A stretch of 64,000 nucleotides of DNA, taken from the NCBI GenBank assembly GCA_022565665.1, contig JAIUMI010000004.1, positions 118,121 through 182,120 of the forward strand, read 5' to 3'. The notes under the pieces are model-generated. The model was not told where the DNA came from, did no database searches, and saw nothing but the letters and a program-made list of their open reading frames with translations. This document shows, piece after piece, positions 1 to 10,587 of the stretch. This stretch comes from Glycocaulis sp. Lineage in GTDB: Bacteria > Pseudomonadota > Alphaproteobacteria > Caulobacterales > Maricaulaceae. Made by a program: the position numbers and the translations under genes. How positions within the stretch are numbered: position 1 is the first letter of the stretch; every line of letters starts with the position of its first letter.

Positions 1-634
1 CGAGATCGCGCAGCGCCTCGGCCAGCGGGACCAGCCAGCGCGCATCGAACACGCCCAAGAGCTGGCGTTTCGCGCCTGCCGGATTGGAGAGCGGGCCCAG
101 CAGGTTGAAGACGGTGCGCACGCCCAGCGTCTTGCGCGCCGGGGCGACATGGCGCACCGCGCCGTGATGGGCCTGCGCGAAGAGAAAGCCGACGCCCGCC
201 TCGGCAATCGCGCGCTCCACAAGGCTGATATCAGCCATCAGGTTTACGCCGCAAGCCTCTAAAACTTCAGCAGAACCGGATTTTGATGAGGCGGCCTTGT
301 TGCCATGCTTGGCAACCGTCGCGCCTGCACCAGCGGCCACCAGAGCGGCAGCGGTGGAGATATTCCACGTCCCGCGCGCATCCCCGCCCGTGCCGCATGT
401 ATCAATGGCATTACCGGGCACGCTCACCCGCACCATGCGCGCCCGCATGGCCCGCGCGCCGGTGGCCAGCACGTCCGGATTCTCGCCGATGGCGGCCAGC
501 CCGATCAGGAAGCCGCCAATCTCGGCCAGATCGGCCTCGCCCTCCATCAGCGCGTCAAACGCGGCTTCCAGCGCGGCCTGTTCGGGCAGGCGGCCGCTGG
601 CAAGCGCCGTGATGGCAGGGCGCAGCGCGCTCAC
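1..634 (-). CDS. trpD: Anthranilate phosphoribosyltransferase, C-terminus outside window
   Basis: Transfers the phosphoribosyl group of PRPP to anthranilate in tryptophan synthesis. The visible 211 codons include the PRPP-binding glycine loop (DTCGTGGDARGT) followed by NIST and the KHGN motif, all diagnostic of TrpD. I chose a GTG start because its last two bases lie in the trpG stop codon (GTGA overlap), and no ATG fits the family N-terminus. Translational coupling to trpG is likely. The gene runs off the left edge, so its C-terminal third is not seen. Confidence 0.93.
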   Translation of the reverse strand, partial: MSALRPAITALASGRLPEQAALEAAFDALMEGEADLAEIGGFLIGLAAIGENPDVLATGARAMRARMVRVSVPGNAIDTCGTGGDARGTWNISTAAALVAAGAGATVAKHGNKAASSKSGSAEVLEACGVNLMADISLVERAIAEAGVGFLFAQAHHGAVRHVAPARKTLGVRTVFNLLGPLSNPAGAKRQLLGVFDARWLVPLAEALRDL

Positions 635-1218
635 GCCGCGCGGTCCGTGGCAAGGCCGGAAAGGGCCAGGAAGTTGGCCAGCAAAGCGTGGCCATGTTCC
701 GACGCGATGGATTCGGGGTGGAACTGCACGCCGTGGATAGGCCGGGTCTTGTGCATCAGGCCCATGATCTCGCCATCGGCGGTGCGCGCATTGACGATCA
801 GCTCACTCTCTTCAGAGAGCTCCACCGCCAGAGAGTGATAGCGCGTGGCCTCATAGGGCGAGGGCAGGCCGGCAAACACCCCCGTGCCGTCATGGGTGAT
901 GGGGCTGGTCTTGCCGTGCATGATCTCGCGCGCGGCGACCACCTTGCCGCCAAATGCCTGTCCGATGGCCTGATGGCCAAGGCAGACGCCAAGAATGGGG
1001 AGGCTCCCCGGCGCGGTCCCTATCAGCTCAAGGCAGATGCCCGCCCGGTCCGGATCGCACGGCCCCGGCGAGATGACGATGGCAGACGCACCGAGCGACA
1101 GGGCCTCGCCCGCGCTCATGTCATCATTGCGGATGACGCGCGTATTGGCCCCCAGCTCCTGGAAATAATGGACCAGGTTGAAGGTGAAGCTGTCATAATT
1201 GTCGATGATCAGCAGCAT
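631..1218 (-). CDS. trpG: Anthranilate synthase component II (glutamine amidotransferase)
   Basis: Supplies ammonia from glutamine to TrpE for anthranilate synthesis. The 195-residue protein starts LLIIDNYDSFTFNL, has the class I amidotransferase nucleophile in GVCLGHQAIGQ and the catalytic His-Glu in QFHPESI near the C-terminus. An in-frame extension further upstream exists, but the family N-terminus begins at the methionine chosen here. The stop overlaps the trpD start. trpE lies on the same strand but more than 1 kb upstream, separated by an antisense gene. TrpG proteins in some bacteria also serve folate synthesis; the trpD coupling argues for the tryptophan role. Confidence 0.95.
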   Translation of the reverse strand: MLLIIDNYDSFTFNLVHYFQELGANTRVIRNDDMSAGEALSLGASAIVISPGPCDPDRAGICLELIGTAPGSLPILGVCLGHQAIGQAFGGKVVAAREIMHGKTSPITHDGTGVFAGLPSPYEATRYHSLAVELSEESELIVNARTADGEIMGLMHKTRPIHGVQFHPESIASEHGHALLANFLALSGLATDRAA

Positions 1219-1312
1219 GGCGCGCCCGGCCCCTTTTTCGCAGTGCAGCGGGCAATCTAGAGAGCCATTGCGCACGCCTCAACGGCTACGACTCAGCTTA
1301 TGGCTGATTTTC

Positions 1313-2239
1313 ATGTCGAACCCGGCAACACCCTTCATCTATCTGGCCAGCGCGGCGGCCGCCTGCATCCTCATGTGTGCGGGGCTGGCCTTCGAGCTGG
1401 GCCAGAAGGCAGGCGCGGTGAACCCGCCGGAGATCATCACCATCAGCGCGCCTGAACGTCTTGCCGCCCCGGTTCGTGAGGCCCCCGCGGAACGGCCCGA
1501 ACCGGCGTCTGACCGCTCCATGGAATTTGCCAGCGGGCTGCGCTCCATGGTCAGCAATGCGCCGGTGCTGGCGGTGATCATTGACGATATCGGCCCGGAT
1601 CGGGAGGTGGCAGAGGCGCTGATCGCGCTGGATATCCCGCTCACCCTGTCCATCCTGCCCTTCGCGCGTGAGGCTGAGGCGATTGCCCATGAGGCGGTAA
1701 CGGTGGGGCTCGACGTCTTCCTGCACCTGCCCATGGAGCCTGTGGGGCTGGACGATCCCGGGCCCAATGCGCTGACCCGTCACTTGAGCGAAGCGGAGAT
1801 GGAGCGCCGCGCGCTCTGGGCGCTATCGCGTGTACCGGGCGCGATGGGCTTCAATAATCATATGGGTAGCGCGATGACGCGAGATGAGGCAGCGCTGCGA
1901 CGGGCGTTTGCCCATTTCGCGGGGCGCGATCTGGTATTTGTGGATTCGCTCACCCATCCGGCCAGCCGGGCAGCGGTCATTGCGGCGGAAGCCGGGATGC
2001 AGGCAATGCGGCGCGATGTGTTCCTGGATCACGTGCGCAGCCCCGAAGCGGTGGATGCGGCGCTGGAACACGCGTTGAGGCTCGCCGCTGAACGCGGGGC
2101 CGCCATCGCCATCGGCCATCCCTATCCGGTTACGCTGGAAGCGCTTGAGGGTTTGGCGGAGCGGGCAGCAGAGCACGGCGTGGAACTGGTTGGCATGTCG
2201 GTGCTGGCTGCGCGTGAGCGGGCGTCAGAGGCGAGCTAG
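1313..2239 (+). CDS. Divergent polysaccharide deacetylase family protein (YibQ-like)
   Basis: A 308-residue protein with one N-terminal membrane anchor or uncleaved signal (IYLASAAAACILMCAGLAF), then a spacer and a deacetylase-like fold. Motifs include VIIDDIG, LTLSILPF, HLPMEP, GFNNHMGSAMT, FVDSLT and AIGHPYP, the hallmarks of the DUF610/Polysacc_deac_2 family. The family is predicted to act on envelope glycans, but a reaction is not established. I placed the start at the ATG just before the hydrophobic segment; an upstream in-frame ATG would overlap trpG. It sits antisense between trpG and trpE, and its stop overlaps the trpE stop by four bases. Confidence 0.85.
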   Translation: MSNPATPFIYLASAAAACILMCAGLAFELGQKAGAVNPPEIITISAPERLAAPVREAPAERPEPASDRSMEFASGLRSMVSNAPVLAVIIDDIGPDREVAEALIALDIPLTLSILPFAREAEAIAHEAVTVGLDVFLHLPMEPVGLDDPGPNALTRHLSEAEMERRALWALSRVPGAMGFNNHMGSAMTRDEAALRRAFAHFAGRDLVFVDSLTHPASRAAVIAAEAGMQAMRRDVFLDHVRSPEAVDAALEHALRLAAERGAAIAIGHPYPVTLEALEGLAERAAEHGVELVGMSVLAARERASEAS

Positions 2240-3738
2240 GCAAACCGCCATGCTTCCTCGGCGGCGCGGAACACGGCGCGGGCCTTGTTGACCGTTTCCA
2301 GGCGTTCGGACTCCGGATCGGAGTCCAGCACCATGCCGGCGCCTGCCTGCACGTGCATCATGCCGTCCTTGATGACCGCCGTGCGCAGCGCGATGCAGGT
2401 ATCAAGACTGCCATCAGCACCGAAATAGCCCACCGCCCCGGCATAGATGCCACGCCGGTGGGGCTCCATCTCCTCGATGATCTCCATCGCCCGCACCTTG
2501 GGGGCGCCGGACACGGTGCCAGCCGGAAAGCCTGCGAAGAGGGCGGAGATGGCGTCCTCGCCCTCGGCCAGATCGCCCTCCACATTGGAGACAATATGCA
2601 TGACATGGCTGTAGCGCTCGATCAGTTCGCGATCGGTTACGCGCACGCTGCCGGGTTTGGCCACCCGGCCCACGTCATTGCGGCCAAGGTCCAGAAGCAT
2701 GAGATGCTCGGCCAGCTCCTTGGGATCGGCTTTCAGCTCGGCCTCGTAGGCGGCGTCCTGTTCGGGTGTGGCGCCGCGCGGACGGGTGCCGGCAATGGGG
2801 CGCACCGTTACCTTGCCATCGCGCACGCGCACCAGGATTTCCGGGCTCGATCCGGCAATCGCAAACCCGTCCAGGTCGAAGAAGAAGAGGAAGGGCGAGG
2901 GGTTGGTCCGGCGCAGCGAGCGATAGAGCGCGAAAGGCGGCAGCGCAAAGGGCGCGGAGAAGCGCTGGCTGCCGACGATCTGGAAGGCGTCACCGGCGCG
3001 GATATAGGCCTTGGCGGTTTCCACATGGGCGCGAAAGGCCGCGTCACCGGTATTGCTCAGAGGGGCTTCAGAAGGTGCGCCAGGCGTGCCTGCGCGGTGT
3101 CCGGGTGCCGGAGCCTCCAGCCGCGCGAAAACGGCCTCTATGCGCCTTGCAGCGGCCATGACGGCGTCTTTCGCGCTTTGTCCCGGCGTGATGCGGGCAG
3201 GCGCTGCGGCGGTGATTTCCTGAGCGATGGCATCAAACACCACCATGACGCGCGGACGCATGAGCAGCGCATCGGGCGTACCCAGCGGATCGGGCGCAGC
3301 CGTTGCGGGCAGGCGCTCCACCTCGCGGATCATGTCATAGCCGAGATAACCGAACAGCCCTGCCGCGATGGGCGCCAGCCCTTCGGGCATGTCGAGCGCG
3401 GATTCGGCCAGCAGGGTCTTGAGCGAGGTGAGGGCGCTGCCTGCCGCTTCAAACCGTTCCGGCACGTCTTCAAAGCCGTCTGCGCGGGCTATCGAAGCCT
3501 CGCCAGCCCGGCTCTGCCAGAGCAGGTCAGGGTCCAGCCCGATAGCCGAATAGCGCCCGCGATACGCGCCGCCCTCGACGCTTTCCAGAAGGCAGCTATG
3601 GCGCACGCCATCGCGCAGCTTCAGATAGGCAGACACCGGCGTTTCAAGATCGTCCACGCGCCGGGCGGTCAGCAGCACGCGACCATCCGCCTCGCAGCGG
3701 GCAATGGCCGCTTCGATATCGGCGGACGCAATCGCCAT
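2236..3738 (-). CDS. trpE: Anthranilate synthase component I
   Basis: Makes anthranilate from chorismate with ammonia delivered by TrpG. The 500-residue protein has the expected two-part layout: an N-terminal feedback-binding region and a C-terminal chorismate-binding domain with AFQIVGSQRF, SPEILVRV, RPIAGTRPRG, DLGRNDVGRV, FPAGTVSGAPKVRAMEII and QAGAGMVLDSDP. It begins 14 bases after the stop of the PpiD-like gene, so the two probably share a transcript. I see no leader peptide rich in Trp codons in that short gap. Confidence 0.96.
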   Translation of the reverse strand: MAIASADIEAAIARCEADGRVLLTARRVDDLETPVSAYLKLRDGVRHSCLLESVEGGAYRGRYSAIGLDPDLLWQSRAGEASIARADGFEDVPERFEAAGSALTSLKTLLAESALDMPEGLAPIAAGLFGYLGYDMIREVERLPATAAPDPLGTPDALLMRPRVMVVFDAIAQEITAAAPARITPGQSAKDAVMAAARRIEAVFARLEAPAPGHRAGTPGAPSEAPLSNTGDAAFRAHVETAKAYIRAGDAFQIVGSQRFSAPFALPPFALYRSLRRTNPSPFLFFFDLDGFAIAGSSPEILVRVRDGKVTVRPIAGTRPRGATPEQDAAYEAELKADPKELAEHLMLLDLGRNDVGRVAKPGSVRVTDRELIERYSHVMHIVSNVEGDLAEGEDAISALFAGFPAGTVSGAPKVRAMEIIEEMEPHRRGIYAGAVGYFGADGSLDTCIALRTAVIKDGMMHVQAGAGMVLDSDPESERLETVNKARAVFRAAEEAWRFA

Positions 3739-3752
3739 TGGCTGGTCCCGCC

Positions 3753-5639
3753 CTAATCCGGATCTGTACGGCCGAGCGCGGCGTCGCGCAGGGCGGTATT
3801 TATCTGCACCGGATAGGTATCGAGGAGGCCCCGCTCCAGCGCCGCAATCACGTCGTTCTGCAGGGCATCGGAAACATTACGGCGCTGTTCGCTGCGCGTC
3901 TCGGCCTGGCTCACGCTGATATCGGTGACGATGGCAATGGCGCGCGTACGCTGATCTCCCGCGCGCGTCTCGAACGGCTGGTTCAGCGGCGCACGGAACG
4001 CCGCGGACACAAGAGCCTGCGTGAACGGCCCGGCCGTCTGGGTGCGCATCAGCGTCGTTTCCTCGACCCGTGCGCCGGCGATCTCACTGGCCGCTTCGTC
4101 AAGGCTTGCGCCCTCGGCGATACGCGTCATGGCGGTGGTCACGAACTCCTCCAGCCGGTCGTCGATCTGGCGCATCCGCCAGAAGGCAGCGGCCTGCTCG
4201 CGCACGGTTTCCAGATCGGCAAGCTCGGATTCACGCACGGCGTCGACGCGCAGGGCAAAATAGCCGTCATCGCCGAACTGTATCAGCCCGGTATCGAAGC
4301 CTTCCTCGGTCTCGAACACATGGCGCAGGATCTGCTCCTCGCGCAGCAGGCTCATCAGAGGCGCGCCGGTAATCTCGAAGCCTTCTGCCGTGATGAAGTC
4401 AAAACGCTCCACCGGAATGGCGGCAGCGTCGGCAGCCTCCTCCAGCGTGGCGCCCCGCCCGCGCGCTTCCTCGAAATTGGCCAGTGCATCGAGCACCTGG
4501 AACTCGGCCGTCTCGCCCGCGAGTTCGGTACGCAGTTCGTCGGCAATGGACTCAAAGGACGGTATTTCGGGGTTGGTCGCCTGCTCCACAAATACCGCGC
4601 GCCAGCCCAGCCGGCCCTGGACTGCGCGGATCTCGCCGGTATCCATGTCGAAGACAGCCGAGGCAACGGCCTGATCGGGGATGGCAAAGATTTCCGCGTT
4701 CTCGATGCGGATGGCATCGCCCAGCCCCATATCGCGCGCGGCCGCTTCGGCCGTCTCACCGGCGCGGACGCGTTCTGCGAGTGCCTCTGCAGTCTGTTCG
4801 TCCGGCGTCACCCACTGGGCAAAGCTGCGCAGTGCCGGATCGGACAGGCCGCCCGTTTCAAGGCGCATCTCGTAAAGCTCGCGCAGCTCGTCCTCGTCGA
4901 TGGCAATGTCGGGGGAAACCAGCGCCGGATCGAGGCGCACCAGCGTGAAGCGGCGTTGCTCGGGCAGGGTGAAGAAGGGGGCGTTTTCCTCGATGAAGGC
5001 ACGCAGCCGGTCGTCATCGGGCTCGCCCACATCACCGGCCAGGCTTGGCGGAATGAGCAGGGCGCGGATGGTGCGCTGCTCGCCCTCGAACCGCGCGCGC
5101 AGCCCGGCGAAAAGGTCCGGCGGCGTGGCCCCTGACAGGGCCGCATCGATGAATTGCTGGCGGCGCAGATCGGAGCGCAATTGCCGCTCGAAGGCCGCTT
5201 CGTTCCAGCCTTCCTGGCGCAGGAACTCCATGTAGGAGGCCCGGTCAAACCTGTTGGTGAACACGCTCTGGAAGGCCGGGGCGGAACTGATCAGGTCGAA
5301 TACCTGCTGATCGGTGGCGGCAAGGCCGAGTTCGCGTGCCTGTGCGCTGATGGCGGCCTGGGCCACCATGGTGGAGATGATGCTGTCGCCGAGCCCGGCC
5401 GCGTCGGCCTCCTGCTGGGTGACACGGGGATTTTCCATCTGGATGCGCCGCATCTCGCGCTGCATGGTGCGGCTGACCTCCTGGGCCGTCACCCGCTCAT
5501 TGCCGACCGTAATGACCGCATTGCCGGTGCCGGTGAAAATGTCATTGATGCCGAACAGGGCAAAGGCGGCGACCACCGGAACGATGATGACCACAACGGC
5601 GATCGGCGAACGCGCCAGGCTGCGAATAAGCGTTAGCAT
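3753..5639 (-). CDS. PpiD-like membrane-anchored periplasmic foldase (SurA_N domain)
   Basis: A 628-residue protein with one N-terminal transmembrane helix (residues about 12-32, PIAVVVIIVPVVAAFALFGI) followed by a SurA_N-type chaperone region (EVSRTMQREMRRIQ) and a parvulin-like middle part. PpiD proteins assist folding of exported proteins at the inner membrane. The parvulin domain is divergent, so prolyl isomerase activity is uncertain. It is the first gene of a likely transcript continuing into trpE, a neighbourhood common in alphaproteobacteria, and it is divergent from tpiA. Confidence 0.85.
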   Translation of the reverse strand: MLTLIRSLARSPIAVVVIIVPVVAAFALFGINDIFTGTGNAVITVGNERVTAQEVSRTMQREMRRIQMENPRVTQQEADAAGLGDSIISTMVAQAAISAQARELGLAATDQQVFDLISSAPAFQSVFTNRFDRASYMEFLRQEGWNEAAFERQLRSDLRRQQFIDAALSGATPPDLFAGLRARFEGEQRTIRALLIPPSLAGDVGEPDDDRLRAFIEENAPFFTLPEQRRFTLVRLDPALVSPDIAIDEDELRELYEMRLETGGLSDPALRSFAQWVTPDEQTAEALAERVRAGETAEAAARDMGLGDAIRIENAEIFAIPDQAVASAVFDMDTGEIRAVQGRLGWRAVFVEQATNPEIPSFESIADELRTELAGETAEFQVLDALANFEEARGRGATLEEAADAAAIPVERFDFITAEGFEITGAPLMSLLREEQILRHVFETEEGFDTGLIQFGDDGYFALRVDAVRESELADLETVREQAAAFWRMRQIDDRLEEFVTTAMTRIAEGASLDEAASEIAGARVEETTLMRTQTAGPFTQALVSAAFRAPLNQPFETRAGDQRTRAIAIVTDISVSQAETRSEQRRNVSDALQNDVIAALERGLLDTYPVQINTALRDAALGRTDPD

Positions 5640-5880
5640 GAAAGTCCATCAGCAACGGGGTTGGTTAAAGACGGCACATTCCCGAACAGCGCCGTCATCA
5701 GCGCGCGAACCTAGCCGGGCATACACGGGCGGGCAAGGCTGGCTGGCGTCTGTAGACAGACGGGCAGGCGGGTGCAGGTGCGGGGTTTGCCGCAGGGCGC
5801 GCTGGCTGGTATCGCTTCGGCAAGCTTGGCGCGCCTGAAACAGGCCCGCCGCACAACCATAAACGGGCAGGGGGATATCC

Positions 5881-6615
5881 ATGGCGCAGCGCCGCCCGCT
5901 CATTGCGGGAAACTGGAAAATGCATGGGCTGAAGGCCGATACCGGATGGGTGGAGGCGTTTGCGGCGGCGGCCGATACAGGCGCATGTGATGTGCTGGTG
6001 TGCCCGCCCTTTACCCTGCTGGAAACGATGGGCGGCCTGCTGTCACGCCATGGTCTCGCGCTCGGTGCACAGAACTGCGCCGAGGAGGCAGAAGGTGCGT
6101 TCACCGGGGATGTGTCCGCCGCGATGCTGGCCGATGCGGGATGCTCCCACGTGATTGTAGGCCATTCCGAGCGCCGCGAGGGGCACGCGGAGAGCGATGC
6201 TCTGGTCCGGCGCAAGGCGCTGGCCGCGATCGAGGCCGGTCTGGTGCCGGTCATCTGCGTGGGCGAGCACCGCGCCGAGCGTGAAAGCGGGCAGGCGGTG
6301 GAAACGGTTCTGGCCCAGCTCGCGGGGAGCCTGCCGGATATTTCCGCCACCCAGCTGGTCGTCGCGTATGAACCGGTCTGGGCCATAGGCACAGGGCTGA
6401 CGGCCGGTCCCGAGGAAGCGCAGGCCATGCACGCCGCCATCCGCGCGGCCTTCCCGGGTGCAGACCGCGACCGGTTGCGCATTCTTTATGGTGGTTCGGT
6501 CAAGCCCGGGAACGCCGCTGCCCTGATGGCCTGCCCGGATGTGGATGGCGCGCTGGTGGGTGGGGCGAGCCTCGATCCGGATGCGTTTGCACAGATTGTT
6601 AACCTAGCTTCCTAA
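5881..6615 (+). CDS. tpiA: Triosephosphate isomerase
   Basis: Interconverts dihydroxyacetone phosphate and glyceraldehyde 3-phosphate. The 244-residue length fits the family. Motifs are the catalytic lysine loop GNWKMHG, the catalytic histidine in IVGHSERR, the catalytic glutamate and hinged loop in AYEPVWAIGTG, and the phosphate-binding ILYGGSVKPGN. The 241-base gap to the divergent ppiD gene should hold promoters for both directions. The next plus-strand gene follows after about 75 bases. Confidence 0.97.
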   Translation: MAQRRPLIAGNWKMHGLKADTGWVEAFAAAADTGACDVLVCPPFTLLETMGGLLSRHGLALGAQNCAEEAEGAFTGDVSAAMLADAGCSHVIVGHSERREGHAESDALVRRKALAAIEAGLVPVICVGEHRAERESGQAVETVLAQLAGSLPDISATQLVVAYEPVWAIGTGLTAGPEEAQAMHAAIRAAFPGADRDRLRILYGGSVKPGNAAALMACPDVDGALVGGASLDPDAFAQIVNLAS

Positions 6616-6690
6616 GGGGATTTTCAGACTTAACAGGCATTTTCCACCTATCACGGGGAACGGACAGACATCCCCCGAATGGGTGGCGTG

Positions 6691-7683
6691 ATGAAGAATA
6701 TTGATTACAGGCGTGCGTCGGTTTTGCTGTTTGATCCTGTCGGGGTGAACCTGCGCAATACCCGCTACGCGCTCCACGAGCTGGGCTTTCGCGAGATCAG
6801 CTGCCTGAGCTCGCTGGCCGAGTTCAAACGCCGTCTGGAAGATACCTCTCCCGACCTGATCATGGCCGAGCTGGTCAATAACAAGAACGAGATGCTGCGC
6901 GCGGTGAAGTCTGTGCGCGCGGGCGAGCTGGGCCGCAATCCGTTCGTCGTCTTCGTGCTCACCAGCTGGGTACGCGACGGGCAGATGGTCAAGCAGGCGA
7001 TCAATGCGGGCGTGGACGATGTGATCATCCGCCCGTTCTCCACCACTTTTGCCGAGGAACGGATCCGCACGCTGGTACGTGCGCGCAAACCCTTCGTCGT
7101 GACGAGCGACTATATCGGTCCGGATCGCCGCACGGACGCACAGCGCGAGAAGGGCACCACCGCTCCGATTGATGCGCCCAACACGCTGCAGGCGGTCACC
7201 GAGGCCGATGAGGGTGCGCTGGACGAAGCCAACCGCTGGATAGCGGAAGCCCGCCGGACCGTGGAGGCTGAACGCGTCAAGCGGCTGTGCATGCGCCTTT
7301 CGGTAGGCGTCGAGGTTGGCGTGCGCGAGCTGAAGGAAGGCAATGATGCGGTGCTGGATCTCGGTGACATGCAGCGCACCGCCAAGGAATTGCGCCTGCG
7401 TCTGGCCCGGCAGGGTGCAGGCGAGGCCTCGCGCATTGCGTTTGCGCTCTATCAGGTGTGCGAGGAGCTGATGGGCGATGGCGGCTTCACGCTGGCCAAT
7501 CTGAATCTCGTCAAGGAACTGTCCATGGGCGTACTGGCCGCGCAGGCCAGCGGCGACGATGTGGAAGCCTCGGTTGCCGAGATTGAAAAGACGGTGGAAG
7601 TGCTCCGCCGGCGGCTGTCGCCCGTGCGGCAGTTGGGGAGTGGCGCTGAGGGAACGCCTGCGCTACAACGCGCCGCAAGTTGA
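6691..7683 (+). CDS. Degenerate receiver-domain protein with helical C-terminus
   Basis: A 330-residue protein whose first ~125 residues have a receiver fold but altered key positions. The acidic pocket reads LLFDPVG, the phospho-acceptor position appears to be Glu (LIMAEL) rather than Asp, the Thr/Ser is present (VLTSW), and the conserved Lys is Arg (IIRPFS). A PFVVTSDYIGPDRR segment follows; the receiver protein near 62 kb carries a similar segment. The C-terminal half is helical with no recognised domain. I prefer the second in-frame ATG, which begins directly before the first beta strand; the upstream one adds four residues. Function unknown, probably a constitutive or protein-interaction pseudo-receiver. 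Confidence 0.7.
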   Translation: MKNIDYRRASVLLFDPVGVNLRNTRYALHELGFREISCLSSLAEFKRRLEDTSPDLIMAELVNNKNEMLRAVKSVRAGELGRNPFVVFVLTSWVRDGQMVKQAINAGVDDVIIRPFSTTFAEERIRTLVRARKPFVVTSDYIGPDRRTDAQREKGTTAPIDAPNTLQAVTEADEGALDEANRWIAEARRTVEAERVKRLCMRLSVGVEVGVRELKEGNDAVLDLGDMQRTAKELRLRLARQGAGEASRIAFALYQVCEELMGDGGFTLANLNLVKELSMGVLAAQASGDDVEASVAEIEKTVEVLRRRLSPVRQLGSGAEGTPALQRAAS

Positions 7684-7731
7684 TCTTGCCGCCCCGCATG
7701 ACGGGGCGCCCAAAAGCGTGTTGCAGGTTAC

Positions 7732-8139
7732 ATGACCACGGTTCTTCTCATTATCCAGATTCTGGTAGCGATCGGCCTGGTGGCGGTCGTGCTCATGCAG
7801 CGTTCCGAAGGCGGGGCGCTGGGCATTGGCGGCGGCGGGCCCGGCGGCATGGTCACGGGGCGCGGTGCGGCCAATCTCCTGACGCGCACCACGATGATTC
7901 TCGGTGCCATCTTCATGGCCAACTCCATCGCGCTGGCCGTTCTGCCGACGCTGGACACCACTGGCCGTTCGGTCATCGACCGGGTTGGCGCTGACCAGGA
8001 TACCGGCCCGCTGCCCTTCACCTTCGATGACGAGGATGCGCCGGCCGTCCCCGATACGGACGAGACACCGCAGGACGTGCCCGCCCCGTTTGAGGGCGAG
8101 GCCGAAGACGCGCCTGCAGACGAAGAGCCGGGCCGCTAG
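7732..8139 (+). CDS. secG: Preprotein translocase subunit SecG
   Basis: Accessory membrane subunit of the SecYEG channel. The 135-residue product has two hydrophobic helices (residues 2-20 and about 50-70) separated by the family's Gly-rich loop GGALGIGGGGPGGMVTGRGAANLLTR. The tail after residue 85 is acidic and proline-rich, longer than in the enterobacterial protein but common in alphaproteobacteria. It sits between tpiA and pyrG, a typical alphaproteobacterial order. Confidence 0.93.
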   Translation: MTTVLLIIQILVAIGLVAVVLMQRSEGGALGIGGGGPGGMVTGRGAANLLTRTTMILGAIFMANSIALAVLPTLDTTGRSVIDRVGADQDTGPLPFTFDDEDAPAVPDTDETPQDVPAPFEGEAEDAPADEEPGR

Positions 8140-8177
8140 GCGCGAACTGCTGGCATTCCAGCCTTTTACACAATTGA

Positions 8178-9857
<1,680 letters not shown>

Positions 9858-10093
9858 GGAGGTTTCCCGGCGCAAGTCAGGGTCCAACGCAGGCGGCCAT
9901 TTCGGCAATTTCTGACCTGATCGTGCCAGTTGGCGGGGCGCCGCGTCCCGGCGGACCCGTCTGCCAGCGGGTCAGTCAGCATCGCCCACGAAAGCACTTT
10001 TAAATTGCATCAGAATGTATACAATCAAAGGATGCGTTTCGGGCGCATGCCGTTCGAGGCGCACTCAACAGAGCTGATAAAGGGAGCAGAGCT

Positions 10094-10306
10094 ATGATGA
10101 ATCCCGTTTCGATGCTGAAAACGCGGCTGGGCCGGGCCGTAGGCGGTCTGATGGTGGCAGGCCTGATGGCCGGCGCAGCCTATGCCGCGAACTGTAGTGT
10201 TCCGCCGAACTGCCAGATTTTCACCGACGAGAATGGCGTTTGCCAGGCGGTTGTTTGCTATTTCCCGCACAGCATTCACCTGTGTGAGGAGTTCGGCTGC
10301 GTCTAG
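10094..10306 (+). CDS. Small secreted cysteine-rich peptide, function unknown
   Basis: A 70-residue protein with a clear Sec signal peptide (positively charged start, hydrophobic GGLMVAGLMAGAAYA, cleavage after AYA near residue 31). The mature part of about 38 residues holds six cysteines (NCSVPPNC, GVCQAVVC, HLCEEFGC), a pattern suited to disulfides or metal binding. The start is supported by an AAGGGAG ribosome site. A second ATG directly follows the first. It is a single-gene unit with a strong terminator just downstream. No maturation enzyme lies beside it. I do not recognise the family. Confidence 0.7.
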   Translation: MMNPVSMLKTRLGRAVGGLMVAGLMAGAAYAANCSVPPNCQIFTDENGVCQAVVCYFPHSIHLCEEFGCV

Positions 10307-10323
10307 CGGCTTGGTTTCAAGGG

Positions 10324-10367
10324 GAGCACGCGAGCCTACTGGTTCAGGGCGCGTGCTCTTCTCTTTT
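10324..10367 (+). terminator. Rho-independent terminator of the cysteine-rich peptide gene
   Basis: GAGCACGCG pairs perfectly with CGCGTGCTC across a 17-base loop, followed by TTCTCTTTT. It lies 17 bases after the stop codon of the small peptide gene, so that gene is probably a monocistronic unit. Confidence 0.75.
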
Positions 10368-10587
10368 ATATGGTGACGAAAAGCGGCCTCTGTCCCCGAC
10401 ACAAAACCGCAGTCCGCGCCAGAGGTCCTACCGACTCATCTCAACAATCTGCTCCGAGCCTTGATGTCGTCTGGCCTGCGGGCGGGACTGCGCATCAACG
10501 AAATTAGCAGAAAAGCGAAACCCGGTCACGGCAAACCGAATCGGTGTGCTGTAATAGCTCCTGAAAGCTGGGGAGGGGCGCCAGCCC

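Noticed and set aside
9954-9973. GACCCG/CGGGTC repeat after pyrG as a terminator
   Set aside because: Six base pairs only and no following T run.
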